This document shows positions 32,059 to 45,500 of a stretch of DNA of 64,000 nt, piece by piece. Made by a program: the position numbers and the translations under genes. The DNA comes from Plenodomus lindquistii (lineage: Eukaryota; Ascomycota; Dothideomycetes; Pleosporales; Leptosphaeriaceae): contig JANUWI010000001.1 of the NCBI GenBank assembly GCA_025504975.1, positions 992,001 to 1,056,000 of the forward strand, in the 5' to 3' direction. The notes under the pieces are model-generated. The model saw only the letters and a program-made list of their open reading frames with translations, did not search any database and was not told the origin of the DNA. Numbering within the stretch: position 1 is the stretch's first letter; every line of letters begins with the position of its first letter.

Positions 32059-33264
32059 TCACAGCTTTGTGGTGCCGTCCTTGGATGCTGAGCTTTCAGT
32101 GAAGTCTACGAAGCTCTCCTCGCCGTTGAAATGCCTGGTATAAACTGTCAGTAGGCCGCTGGGGTTGTGTTTGATAGCTATCTCGGTGATTCTGGAGCCA
32201 GTTCAGGGGTGACAAGAGGAGAAAGACGTACCATCCTCGTTCTGCTCCACCTGAAAGGAAAGAGGTGTCAGAATCCAGCTCGCATATCCAATTACCAGCA
32301 ACGCCTTTCTCGGGACTGACAGTCTTCCGCACAAACTTGGACAGTCCTGCTGTGTAGCAGTGAAAGTCCTCTTCATCTGGATCATCTGGCATCTGACCAG
32401 TCAACACTCGACCAGCCGCAATGATCGTAGCCGCATGGGTACACAGCAGCACGGTCTTCGGCTGCTCTGGATCTTGATCGAGCGTCGTGACAATATGATC
32501 TAGCGCTCTCCTGACACGCTCATGAAGCTCAACGATCATCTCGCCTCTGGCCGCCGGTATGTGCACCGGGACATATTCCTGATCTAGATTCTCAAAATGC
32601 GACGTCAAGATTTGGAGAGTCGGGGGTGAAGGATGCTCCCAATTGGCGCGGCCAAAGAACTCCCTGCATTGCCATCAGCCTTCATTTCCTGGAAACGCGC
32701 GTTATGCGCCTATCATCCAGTCTCGACGTTTTCACACACCCTATGCCTCGATCGATTCTTATCTTGCCCTTTACACTGCCCTCGGCAAACAGCCTAGCCG
32801 TAGTAGGCTGTAATGTCTGCAGACATCGATAGAAGGGGCTGGAATAGACTCTGTCTATAGGCGGCTCTATCTTGCACAGATGCTCGGCTAGCTCCTTTGA
32901 CTGCTCGACCCCTTTGGCGGTCAATGGCGGGTCTGTTGGTATGCCAGTGGGCGTCCTGACCACCGAGGCCGTGTACGTGCCCGTTTGGGGATCCACCGAC
33001 CAGTTGGAGCGAAACTACGCGGCAAGTCTACCGTTAGAAAGCATGTCATCTGAAAGGGATGGTGACTGGCGGTCGAGTTTCACATGATACGTGCGGACAT
33101 TAACGAACAAGCGACACTGTGTGGAGAGGGCAATGCACGAACGGAGGATGCTATACTATGGCTGCCTGATGCGGTTGCAAATCCACGAGCGATATATGGT
33201 GGTGGAGAAGGTGGCTTGACTTGATACGTACCGCGTGCCGAACAACGTAGATGACCTCTATCAT
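32059..33264 (-). CDS. Histidine phosphatase superfamily protein, Tfc7-like
   Basis: Four exons, 33264-33232, 33014-32740, 32663-32232 and 32134-32059, give 271 residues. Introns are 217, 76 and 97 bp. The 11-codon first exon carries EVIYVVRHA and joins FRSNWSVDP, forming the catalytic RHG-type motif as RHA. Later landmarks are YSSPFYRCLQT, EFFGRANWEHPSP and LLCTHAATIIA with the second His. The C-terminus reads SFLSGGAERGW then HFNGEESF, matching the group that includes yeast Tfc7, a subunit of RNA polymerase III factor TFIIIC. Gly to Ala in RHG suggests a protein-interaction role or altered activity. The small terminal exons are easily missed by automated calling. Confidence 0.8.
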
Positions 33265-36200
33265 GGTTTCTGCGATCTGGTGGTCCCGAAGATTTCTCCG
33301 CAGTCTGGTGTGGAGGATGTGCCTCTAGGGAGATTGTGGTGCCTGTGCGAATACGATTCGGTCGGTGACGGTGTGGTTTGGGGAAGGCGCTTGGGAGTGC
33401 GTGGCTGGGCCTCGGCTAGTGTCTCTTTTCGGCCATGCTTCTACATTGCGTTCGCGTCCTTCCCCACTAAACCTACACCTTCACCACTCTAAGCTTGTGT
33501 ATGCGCCGGGAATACACACAACAACGTCTTCACCCTCCATCCGTGGTGGGGCTGAGGAAGTGGCAGTGTTGTACCGTAGCATCTGACCTTGTGAGTGCAC
33601 CTCTGTTGTCTGGTGGGCCTCACTCCCAACAATAATATTGCTGCATCGCGACCAAAGCATGGGAAAGTCTCGTGCCGCCTCTTCGCATGCTAGTCGCATG
33701 TCTGGTGGTGGTGGAGGGAGGGCACACGCAGTGCATATGATGTGATCTGTTCACTCTGAGCAGCGACTAGCTTACATCAAGCGTAGCTTTAGTCCCCATC
33801 AGCTCATCCCTCACCTTAGCCGTCAACCGCCAACTGCCAAGTCGATCCGACTTCGTCCCACTCAATGCACCTGCCTATCATCAGTCGTGGGAAGCCCCCC
33901 ACGTCCTGAGCCGTGCGTATGCGGCCGTCCGCAATGACCGTCATTAGTGTGAACGCACATGCGATCTTCCTGCAGGCTTCAGGGCAATGCGTCAATAGTA
34001 CAGGAACGAGCCAGATGTCAAACAAAGCGTACTGCGGCCTTGCAAGCGACTGCAGTATCCATGGACGCAGCCCACTTCAAACACCGTCTCACAGGTGTTC
34101 AAAAAGTAGGCATCAAGAGCTGAGCTGGTCATTCGTAAGGACGTACAAAAGCTGTACGGATTTGAAGTGCCACACGTACAGTCTTTGGACGTACGATACG
34201 AGGTGCTTTTTCCATATGCGATTACACGATCCACATTCACATGCCGGTCGTCTGGTGAAACTGGTGGGCCTTGACGGGACAGCCTTACCAACAGAGTATA
34301 GTCGACGGGTGATGTTTGAAGCCTACCGCAACTGCCCCAGGGTGGTAAGACGACCTGTCTAGTAAAACGCGGGGTTGGTCGGCACATTACGCAAGCGTGA
34401 TCCACATGTTAGAGTGCGCGTTGCATCAATGTCCTATGCATGATGTCGTGGGATTGCGTGAACCGAGTTGCGCGGGTCTTGCTGTTACAGCAATCAATCT
34501 ACGACGCAATCGCTTGAGTGATAAGCAATGTGTATCTCTGCAAGAACACAATGATACCTGTCAGGCTTGCTGTCTATCGATTGGTAGCAGCTGAAACACC
34601 CGGACGATGAAGCGGCTCGTGAAAAGCCTGGTTTGATGCCGCAAAAACAAACCAGATCATGGTCTTCGGAAGGCGGAGACTTCCTACACCGGTGTCAGTC
34701 GCGGGAAAACCTGCGAATGTGAGCAGCTTCCTCAAAAACAGCCTGACCATGTCGATCTTCCAGGGGAGGACTGTTGCTCTACGTCGCAGGGGTTCTGCTT
34801 GCCCCGGTAACTTTCTGTGTAGAGTCCCTAGCGACTACCCATCGAAGATGAAGGCTGCACAGTGCACGCCAGGCTTCTACGGTAAGGATGGAAGCCCGGG
34901 CGGTGCCGGTAAAGCCGCAGAGGCACCGTCTGCCGGGACCGATCCGTAATCGCTAGACTGCTTGAGGGAGTGTCGATCAATGATGCGATCCAGGGACCTC
35001 GTCAATTTGCTCTTGGATTCCCATCAATCAATCAATCGGGTTATCAGGACTGAAATTTCAGACGCGGGATTTTTCTGCAACCCAGCAGCGTCATGTTGCA
35101 GTGACTGGATAGTACACCTGCTGTTGGGCGATCAGTGAGGCTCAACATCGCTTGTAATGCTCGATCAAGTGGCAAATCGTAGTCAAACGCCGCTGCAAAA
35201 CGTGGAAAGCCGAGGCTCGTTCCTGATCAGCCTGTCGTTCACCTCCACGATCATCAACCCCCACCTGCGAACAACAGAAGAAGCGGGAAAGCATTCGGTG
35301 GTATTACTCGAGTGGGCATCTGGAGCCGATGACTCGAGCCCTCACCAAGCCTACTGTGTACACAGTAGATAAGGCAGGGAGGGCCTCTGCTGGTTACGGG
35401 GAGCCTAGCCATTCTAAGCACCGCTGTGCAATCGGGGACTAACCGAGATGACCACCCACAGTACAGGTTCAGTCGGTAGTGATTTCTCGCGTCAAGCTAC
35501 AATCAACGCTTCGACACGCAGGCATCATCTGGCTACCATCGGCAGCGGCCAGGGTTACCTCTCTTCTTGCTCGTATGTAACGCTCCTGATCCTAACCCCC
35601 CCTGGCCGGGCAGTTTCGAGTGACAACTGTATGTCGATCTCTATAGTGCCGTGAAGGACGAGCAAATTTTTTGCGCTTCGAGACACAAGACTAATCATGG
35701 ATTACTAAAGACTATGGTAGAAACCGGTCTTGTGCATATCGAGGGTGTAGCACTGGTGGCGGTTCTAGGAGCAGGTCGGATGCTTCTCGAAGCCCGCTAC
35801 TGCCTTCCCTACGCTAGCTTGCTGAAGCAGGAATTGAGGCGGTCGACGAGCTGCGCCGATGGCTGATTTGAAGTGCTTGTTCGCAAGTATGCTGTCATTT
35901 GTTGTGTTCCATGCGCGCTTGGCTGACGATTGGCTGTGCTCACCTCGCGTGTGATAATGTATCGGTTGTATGGTGACCCACCATGGTATAGCCCGACACA
36001 CACATCGCCTGTGCATCAACACGTGGCTGCTCTACGCGTGATCGTTGCTGGGAGGACTTGGGCTGGAGCATAGCGTGCTTGCCGTCCAAATCAAGGCCTG
36101 TCTAGATTTGAGGGCGATTTATGTCATCGCTGTACAGAGGACAATGATACTGTCATCTGGGCCTTCACTCCCATATAGTAAATATCAAACACCCCCCAGC

Positions 36201-36661
36201 TGCATCTACCATATGGAACCTGGTACAAATGAGCGATAAGGCCATGGTTTTCGCTTCATGAAGCGGTAAGGATTGTGGGACGCAGGGACTAGTTACCGTC
36301 CAAGGTGAACCAAGTGTCGAAGGCGGATAGAACCAACTTGCAGCTTTCGTGCGTAGCCAACCGGGAAGAAGCAACTGCACCATGGCCCGCGCTCGCTTCA
36401 GGCATGGTCAGGTTGTATGCGCCGCCAGTAGAGTAGTCGAGGGCTCTGCCCAAACAGTGGCTTGGAGCTAACGAATTCGAACTTGGGTCCATTCTCGCGG
36501 TAATCGTCAACCAACCAGGACATGAGGGCACATGCAAGGTGTGCGTCGTATATTATAGTTTATTGGCTTTTGTAACACTGGACAAACTACCAATCATTAC
36601 AGGAACAGTCATCATCTTCGGCATCAGGCGACCTCGAACTGCCCCGACGGCATAAGGCTAC
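33265..36661. other. 3.4 kb gene-poor region
   Basis: I find no supported gene. Open frames up to 149 codons (33913-34362 plus) and 137 codons (33992-34405 minus) overlap antisense and lack domains. G+C is normal here, so this is not a RIP block. It may hold non-coding transcripts, decayed repeats or a fast-evolving small gene that I cannot identify. Confidence 0.45.
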
Positions 36662-37498
36662 TCATTTTGCGCTCACATGCTGCAATGGGAGGCCTTTCTC
36701 AGATTCCTGATCCGGTGATGTCGGGTTCCCACGGGTCGAGAACTTTCCAGACAAATGCAGCTTCTGTTCGGTGATCCAGACTCGTAGCATGATGACATAT
36801 CTCACAATCAGAAAGATGATGAGCGCGGCTGCCAGGATACCGACAATGTACGCGGCAACAATGCCAGAAGAATGATCCCGAAGATCGAGAAAGTCGTAAG
36901 TGTAGAAGCCTTGGGTGGCATACGTGACATATGCTAATGCAAGATACAGAGCCAGAAGGATGACGATAGTGATCAAGTCCAGCCAAGGCAATGGCTGCGT
37001 CCTTGGGAAGATGATTTCGAAGAGGGCGTAGAATGAGTTGAGGGCATGCTGGGAGGTGTTCGACCAGAGTGAAAATGTCGTGGGGAACTTGCCAGGCGAA
37101 AGAATGCCCCAGTAGACAGCCGTCACAATCCACGGGTAGACTACAACAGTAGAGTAGAACATGCCGTGGGCGACTTGCAAAGCCTTGGGCCAACGGCGCA
37201 AGAACGATGTCCCCGTAATCCAGTAGCTACCGGTGTGGACGGCACTGAAGGCATGGTAGAATGCCAGGCCCCAGTACGTCAAGTGTGTGAAGTAGGAGAA
37301 TGAACGTCGCGAGGCCTCTGACATGTCATGGCTACCGTTCCAGCCAAAGATGGTGAACAGCGTCGTGAAGGCGTAAAGCGATAGCAGAGCTCGAGCAGCA
37401 AACAGCAGGCCCGGTGGTAAGACCCAGGATGTTACAAGTCGGTCCGTGGGGTCGAAGGTTCCGGTGTAAGGCGCTGTTATGCGCTTCCCAGCAGCCAT
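36662..37498 (-). CDS. FAR-17a/AIG1-like multi-pass membrane protein
   Basis: A single exon of 278 residues with about six hydrophobic spans. Typical family segments are SFSYFTHLTYWGLAFYHAF, HTGSYWITG, NTSQHALNSFYALFEIIFPR and PWLDL. These match the FAR-17a/AIG1 (PF04750) group. Animal members (AIG1, ADTRP) are Thr/His-dependent hydrolases of fatty-acid esters of hydroxy fatty acids. The His in NTSQHALNSFYALFE fits the conserved His of that group. Expected location is an internal membrane or the plasma membrane. The C-terminal 40 residues are polar and cytosolic in character. The gene is divergent from the bZIP gene, 594 bp apart. Confidence 0.8.
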   Translation of the reverse strand: MAAGKRITAPYTGTFDPTDRLVTSWVLPPGLLFAARALLSLYAFTTLFTIFGWNGSHDMSEASRRSFSYFTHLTYWGLAFYHAFSAVHTGSYWITGTSFLRRWPKALQVAHGMFYSTVVVYPWIVTAVYWGILSPGKFPTTFSLWSNTSQHALNSFYALFEIIFPRTQPLPWLDLITIVILLALYLALAYVTYATQGFYTYDFLDLRDHSSGIVAAYIVGILAAALIIFLIVRYVIMLRVWITEQKLHLSGKFSTRGNPTSPDQESEKGLPLQHVSAK

Positions 37499-38092
37499 CG
37501 CGGCGGCGTATCGGGTCTTGGCGATGGACGGGACGGGGAATTAGCCGACGTCCGACGGGGGAAGCTGTAAGTTGGGAATAGGAAGGCACGCAGCTTGTGG
37601 TGAACGTAGACGATGACACTGCAACGTGTCGAAATAGAGGAAGAAACCCTCAAAATCGCAAATTTCCGAGGCTCAGCTGAAACTGAAGCTTCCCCCGTGG
37701 CAGGGCTGGCGGTGCGGTCACGTGCATGAGACGGGGCGATCATCCCTTTTGGGCGTAACGATACAGAATTTTCGTCATCGCCAGACAGCGTCTGTCAAGC
37801 CACCTCCGGACCTCGAGCGCTCAGACCTTCCATGCGTGCAGCCCTAGACAGCCCACGCATACGCGACCATCCTTACACCCCTCACGCACAGACGTGCAGG
37901 GATCACTCCTCCTAGGACCATTTGGGATCTGGCGGGCTTCACACTCCAGCCGCCTCCTAGTACAAGATCTACTCGATGCCAGCAGTTCGAAAGGGACTAG
38001 ATGAGCATGATCTCAAACACATCCTCCAACGAATCAAGAACCCCCTTTGCACTCATCTCGTCTTCACTGCTCCCTGTCAGACCAACGTCAAC

Positions 38093-39044
38093 ATGAGCGA
38101 TCCGCGCGTTTCTGTAAGACCACATCCAGTCCTTCATGTAGAGCATGTGCTAACAGTTGGCAGCACAAGGCCCAAAATCTTGCTCGAATTCGAGACAACC
38201 AGCGTAAGTTTTGGGGTGCTCGGGCAAGCGATTGTACCTATTGCTGACGAGGGCAGGACGATCACGTGCTCGACGGAAGGAATACCTGCACGAACTCGAA
38301 GCTAAACTGCGAAATTGCGAGCAAGTTGGCATCGAAGCGTCGTCCGAGATCCAGACGGCAGCAAGGCGGGTCCTCGACGAGAACAAGAAGCTCCGTGGCC
38401 TCTTATACGAGCGAGGTGTATCAGAGCCGGACATTGTCGCAGCACTTGGTGGATCGCCTGACCGGCCGTACGATCAAATCTCAGCGACGCCGATGTTGCA
38501 TGCAATGTTGGAGCGGCGGATCACAACGAATGTTCTGTCGTCGACAAGCTCTCCTGCTCCATCGCAGTCACACATCAGGGCGGCCTCTGCGCCTCGGCAC
38601 ATGCCGTCGGTCCAGCCAGTCAGCGTCCCACCACCCCGGCCCACTGCACTGAGCTGCAACGATTCGCCAAGTCCGGGGTCAATAGCGTCCAGCATGGGTA
38701 CATCACCTCCGCCATCCTATTCCACGCCTTACTACGCTGCGTCCATGCCTCCTTCATCCGCGGATGTCAAGACGGAGGACGCTTACAGCTACCCATACGA
38801 CCCGTCCTATAGCAACAGCTGGACGTACCCAAGTGACTACAGCTTTGTCGCAGACCCTGTCGCCTACTATAGCACATCATCTTGTGTGGATGCTGCCAAC
38901 ATCATACGGACCATGCGCGCAAACGCTGGGCCTGAGCTGGAGGCTGATCTCGGCTGTCGCGCTCCAGATCAGCATTGCTACGTCAACAATAATGTAGTAT
39001 TCAACGTCATGGACAAGTATTCGAGCCATCATACTGCAATATGA
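38093..39044 (+). CDS. bZIP transcription factor
   Basis: Three exons, 38093-38113, 38164-38203 and 38257-39044, give 282 residues. The introns are 50 and 53 bp. The basic region is assembled from all three exons: QNLARIRDNQ joins RRSRARRKEYLHELE, giving the N-x7-R spacing of bZIP DNA-contact residues, then a short zipper with heptad Leu/Val. The C-terminal part is rich in Ser, Pro and Tyr and probably activates transcription. The N-terminus is unusually short, with DNA contacts starting about residue 12. Fungal relatives regulate development, stress or secondary metabolism. The target cannot be deduced. No signs of truncation are seen. Confidence 0.85.
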
Positions 39045-39588
39045 ATAGGACTCAGGAACAAAAGACACACCATCCTCTCGTTTCACGAACGTTGGCATCA
39101 CGTTCAGCGCCACCACTGAGCACGACCACCGCACAGCGCAAAGCCCCATGCCGGCTTATACAAAGCTGGGTGAAGTTGATTGCATGCAGCTCCAAGCACT
39201 GATGACATTGCGCCTTTCTCGGTGCGAACAAAGAAGCACCGCCGCAACGCAACGCGACCCTCCAGTCGTGGCACACACATCTTCAGGCTCCCGCGCACGC
39301 CCTGTAACAACATCTTTCCGATTTCTTTCAAGTTTTGTCATGTCATGTGATCCTTACGATAGACCTTCTGCATTTGTCGGCGCACAATAGAAGTCCTCAG
39401 CCACTTGGTCCTTTGTCTGCACTTTTCCGTGCGGTTGTATGAATCCGGCATACCCGTCATGTCACCCAACAAAGCATTCTCAGCCTACCATAGTCAAGCA
39501 AAATCCCAATTCCAATATCATCCATCCAAACATAAATTTCCCAAGCTGATACGCATCGAGCGCACCTTTTTAAGTTTGCTGCATTGCA
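39045..39588. other. Intergenic, promoter of the giant Ulp1-like gene
   Basis: A 544-bp gap. Frames of 60-90 codons on both strands overlap each other. TTTTTAAG at 39568-39575 lies about 20 bp before the ATG of the next gene. Confidence 0.45.
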
Positions 39589-42500
39589 ATGGCCCCAAAA
39601 CGCGCTGCGCAGGACGACGTTGGACCACCAGCTAAAAAGAAAAAGCGCGCACCCAGCCCGGAAAGGTCCAGCCCGGAAAGGTCCAGCTCGGAAAGCGATT
39701 CACCGCCGGTCAATGTGCGGTGGGTGCGGCCTACATCACAAAAGGGCAGGGACGAACTTGATACATCGGCAGAAGTCACGCAATACGCACAGCTTCTATT
39801 CGGAAGGCCGTGGGATGAACTTCGTTTTCCACGCGGAGAAGCGTTCCGATTCCCCCATGTCCGAACCCCGGTATACAAGACGATTGGCAAACCCAGGACT
39901 CCCGATGACGAGCTTAAACTCGGGCAAGCTTTCTGTAATCTTTTCAACTCGATCCAGAACCAAACATCTCGGCAAAACGGCAATTTTACTCGACAGCATT
40001 TTTTCAATGCTTTCGCTGAAGAGGAGGGAAATGCAGTCATTGCGTCAGAAGCGACTGAGAACAGCATACTAAATTTGAATACTGACTATGAGGTAGAAGT
40101 GTAAGCAACGAGAGCAGCCACTGCATGAGATTTTACTGACTGATTCGCTAGGACTGTGAGCCCTGTTGGGAAAGAAGGGGAGACTGCGCGATTGAGGTTC
40201 CTTCGGAGATCTTCCCCCCATGACCCGGAGGCAGAGAACGAAGCAGGAGATTTGGGATACTTTATTGAGCTTCCCCACGGCATGCGCGTGACCGTCAACG
40301 GTCAAACCTTTATCAACGATGAAGAAGCTGACCCAGCAGGCGATGAAGGAGCAGCAACACCATTTATCATCGGACCACTCACTCGTTACACGGTCATTGA
40401 GCTGTTGGCTCAGCCAATCTTTTTCTTCCGTGCAACAGGGGATTTAGACTACTTCAAAAACATTGAGCCAAAAGGGCGTTCAAAACCCGACGCTACAGAG
40501 ATGTCCAAGAGGTCAACACATGGAGAGGTTCCCATTGAAAACGTCAAGATCAAAATCACACCTGTAGGTGGTGAAGTTCCGGACGGTGCTGCAAAGAAGG
40601 CAGACGACGCCAAAGACGATGCCGACGACAAGGCCAAAAAGGATGCTGACGACAAAGCCAGAAAGGATGCTGACGACAAGGCCAACGCTAAGGGCAAAGA
40701 AGATGCTAAAAAAGGTGCTACCGAAGATGGCGACACCGTCTATTCTGATGAATGGACGGATGATGATGACAGCCCAGGCCCATATCTCCAACGCCATCTC
40801 CTGGCTCGCCAGCGCAAGGAATTCCAGACACTTGTTCCACGAGTCTTAGCTGCTATCAACGCTCGGCAGGAACCGGCAGCTGGCTTCAGTTTTTACGATG
40901 AAGAAAGGGTGCGACGATCTGGCAGAACTTGGCTCCACGTCATGGCTCACCCTGAGGATTCAGATCACTTTGTTTTGATCATTGTGGGGAACAAAGGGCT
41001 TTACGTTATGGATCCCCTGGCCTGGAGATCTACTCCAGAAGCTCGTAACAATATGTATGGAAGAGTGTTGGAAGCTCTAGACATCACATCGTGGTGGCAG
41101 AGCCTCGCATACCGCAGCGTGGAAGACATGCGGGCACAACTACCACAGACCTTGAATTGGGTGCCTTGTCCTCAAACTACCGGGTCCTCGGAGAGCCTGA
41201 CTTTGGCTGTTCTCGCTGCATGGGCGCTTGCACTGGATCTACCACTTAATGTGAATTTCAGGCCACGAGGCCCGGCATTCTTCGGCCTTGTCAATGAGGT
41301 GTTCCAGATGGCTCTCAACGACACTCTTAATTGGAAAGTGCTCACGTCTTTTCTTCGAGAGACCGGATTCGTAATTGCAGGTGAGCCAACGAAAGATGGA
41401 TCTAAGAGCGGTCATGTCGACCCGGAACCAGATCGTCGCTTCGATCTAAGCAAACGTCCCTTCAAAGACCTTGTCAACGCACAAAAGGTCTTGGATGATG
41501 CAGAAAAAATGGATAAGGTTGTACTCCTTGTGGAACTTAATGGAACTGGGGTCCCTCATACCAACACCTTTGCTTCAGACGGTCTGTCGGGGGAGGAGTT
41601 GCGCAGTTTGGAGCCATTAATCAATCAGTCCAATGGATGGGATCTGCAAGCGACATGGCCAGAGTTGCAAGAACGTATGGCTGAGAGATTCGGGAGCAAC
41701 GCGGTCGATCCACCTGTTAGCGCGCCAACGAGCAATCACCTGGATACATCTGAGATCGAGGCAGATTTCCAAGCGTGTCAGTACCTCAGGTCGGAGATGG
41801 ACAGACTCGACCCAGATAACTACGCACCATCTCCAGGTTGGACTGATCTTCCATTGTCTCGAAAGATCTTCGACAGTATTGCATCTGTAGTGATGGGCAT
41901 CAACGAGCTTCAGCCGATCGGTCGTGGCTTCTCTGTTCACGAGGAGAAAGTCGATAACTCCGTAACCTCGGAGGACTACGATGTGGTTGAGCCTCAGGAT
42001 CACATCGCAATAAGATACCTCCACTCCCGCGCATCCTATCTCCTTGTGATTATCAGTTACAACAGCGGGGCTCGGGACAAGCCAACTGTGCATATTGTTG
42101 ATTATGCGCCATGGGAGTCAACCCCTGCACGTCGCAAACAAGTTTATACCGAGATACAAGGCCTACATGGAATGGGCGCAGTAATGCCCGAGACCATCCG
42201 CTGGATCTGTGGAAGTGGAGGTCTTTCAGGTCTTTCCTTATTTCTTACGATTGTCAATGCTTGGGCCGTGTTGCTCAATCTCCCACTGAACTTCCCCAGC
42301 TTCCCCAATCACTCTCTCTCTGATGAGCTCAAAGTAGATGTCACCCGGCTTTACAAGATATCACAACATGAACCTATTAGCTGGAAATTGATCTGGGCGT
42401 TCTTGCGCTGCTATGATCTGGTTGCTCCAGACTCTCAACCGCCCAAAGATCGGAGATTTACTGAGACTGTCCCTCCAAGGCTCGTGCCACAACATTCTGC

Positions 42501-45500
42501 GCGTATGAGGCGAAGAAAGCGGGACGCTCCGGATGGTGCAGATCTGCCTCCTCTTTATCGGCACTTCAATGCACTATCATCACATGGACATGGTGATGAC
42601 ATGCCATGGGATACGAACGACGAGGATAGACGCGTTCGCATTCCCGCACTTGGACCCGATTACACGCCTCAGCTCACGCGTCAGGAAGTGAGGCAAATGT
42701 TTGACCGCTTAATTGATACACCAAAGCTACCATCTAGCGACGTTAACCGGCTAGACACATCTGAGCTAGATCTGAAGTCTGATCCCTGCGAAGAGTTCAG
42801 GTCAGCCATGAGACAGTTTACTCTAGATGACCGGACGAACGAAAAAACAGCTACGGCCAGCATGGGTCTTGGTGGCTCCCTATATCAAGGAATTGCAGCC
42901 GTAGCAATAAGCATAAATGAACTGCGGCCCGTCTCGAAAGAATTCTCAGTCTTTAATCACAATGCCGAGAGGTGCGCTACCTCAGCAGCAAAGATCAATA
43001 GGACGACTCCCCATGGACAGATCATCATAAGGCCTGTGAACTTAAGGAACCATTGTGTCCTTACCATAATTCAGTATACCGAAGGGACCGATTCACCGGA
43101 TGTTTACGTCGTCGATTCTGCACCTTGGTTATCAAGTCTAAAAGACCGACAGGGCTTACGTATGATAATAGAGAGGGAACCGCAAGGGAAAAGGCCAGGA
43201 ATCCCTGATGTGATGCGGTGGATTTATGGAGCTGGAAGAACCGACATGCACAACTCTGAGCTGCTCGTCACGCTTACCTCCTGGGCCATATTGCTCGATC
43301 TGCGATTGAACCTTACTGATTTCACTCCGGACGCAGCTTTCATCACAGACGCAGAAGAGCTCTTGAAACTTGTCCAGCGTGGACAAGCGAGCTGGAAACT
43401 CATCTGGGACTTCTTGCGTTGTAGGAATTTCGTTTCTTCCTCCCAAGCCCCTCCTCCTGACCGGAGATTCACTAGGACGGTCAGTGGCACAGCGGCAATG
43501 AGTGAACACGGACTGCATCAGACAAAGATGCGACAGAGGCCGGAGCCCACTCCTGACGCTCTCGAGCATGACCCACCCTATTCGCACTTCAATCAGGATT
43601 CAGGCCAATCACATAATGATCAATTTCCATGGGACCGGGACTCAGAGGATACGGAGACCCGAATCCCTGCCCTTGGATCTGCATACACCCCTCAGCTTAC
43701 TCGAGACGAATTACACCAACTTTATATACAGGAGGTTGGGATTAAAGACCCATGCGCTGAGTTTCGCGAGAGAATGAATGCAATCCTCGCAGACGAACGA
43801 AAGGTGGCCGATTTGCGAGACTTCCGAACCGAGACTCGTCCGACCCAAGACATTGACGGATGGTTGACAGATACAGAAGTGTCGCTAGCCGTCGGCGCTG
43901 TGACCCTTGGTATTACTGAGTACCAGAAGGAGGTAGATAAAAATTTCAGAGGTGGATTCGGATTCTTGCGACAAAGCTTGGTCCAAGATTGCGAACCATG
44001 GATTTTTGGACCGGGGGAAATCGCGAAAGGGGCTCGCACAATACGTCCAGGGCGACCATTGCTCGTTCCTTTGCACCTCAACAATCACTACATTCTGCTA
44101 GTGATCCAGCTCGACGACAATAGCAGACCTACTTTCTCGATCCTAAATTCCATGAACTACCATCTCGGACATGTGGACATACGGCAACATATACACGAAT
44201 GGGCGCAAGCTATTGTGAAGAGACACGGCTGGCTGTCTACCGATCTGCTTATGCCACACCGTACGGTACCTATAGCACATACAATGTACATGCCTTCATC
44301 CCAGCAGCCTAATCAATCAGAGTGCGGATACTATGTTATCCTCAATGCTTGGATCCTGGCTCTCGGACTTCAGCCGAACCCGGACGCGCGTGTTGACTGG
44401 AACGACCAGTTCTTCGAAGATCTGCTCAATGTAGTCCATCTAGCACGAATGGGACAAGCAGACTGGGCCTTGATATCTGCATTCCTCCGGTGCAGGGATC
44501 TCGTACAAGCTGGGGGCCAAGTTCCTGCTGACCGGCGATTCAGCAAAACAAAGGACCTTCGAACCGAAGAAAGGGGCCATGTGGACGACTTTTTGGATGA
44601 TGTCAGATTGGAAGAGGATAAAAACAAGGTATCGGGTCTGCTGGAACTGAGCCTTGCAGATATCAGAGCGACGAACCGATGCAATCTACCAATGGGCGTA
44701 GCTCACAAGCTAACCTTCCCATACGATAGCTGGTTGCTCCACCCGGAGGAAATGATTCAGCTGGCGCAAAACCAAAGACTACTTGGCCTGAACCTGAATA
44801 TTGCATCACGTGAACAGCTTCAGGCAGCGCAAATGCGATTGATGACGAAGAGGTGGCAAGACTTGACGAGTCAGCTGCAGCGGCAAAGAGATAAATCACG
44901 CTCCAAAACATTGGACGCGAAAGCTATTCTGGACAGCACGAGAAGGTATATGACCACTTGGCACGCCGGGAGATTACGGCAACACAATGCGCGGCCCAGT
45001 CTGATATCTTCCGACACTCTCAGATTCTACCAGTCCATGTTGGCTCGTGACATTTTAACAACGCCGTTCAGAAGTCAGAGGTTTCCTGTCTTCAAGAATG
45101 GCCGAAACGAGCTCTCTTCAGATGAAGTAAATCATGCAATCACTTCAGTACTGGAAGCGATTGACCGCAGGCAATCCGAGCAACATGCCATAAATGGGAA
45201 TGATACGGTCTTCGCGGGGGGTTTCTCCCTTGTTACAGACACCTCGGTAATAAGCGCATATATGGGCTGGGGTTCAGCGTCCCCTTTCAACGCATCACGC
45301 CCGTGGAGATGCCTCATGATACCGTTGACGGTGTCCGACGGGGTGCTCAACGACGTCAACACCTGGCGAACTCGGAATAAATTGGAAGCTCAACCAGGGC
45401 CTGGGGGACACCATCTGCTCGCCGTCATTGAGCGATCTGAAACTGAAGACGGAATCATCCACATGCGGTACTATGACAGCTGTCCACGCAGATTACGAGA

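Noticed and set aside
33913..34405. Overlapping 149- and 137-codon frames on opposite strands
   Set aside because: Neither shows domain character, signal peptide or partner exons with splice signals.
36455..36520. A possible tRNA B-box (GTTCGAATTC on the minus strand)
   Set aside because: No matching A-box, acceptor stem or anticodon arm could be folded around it.
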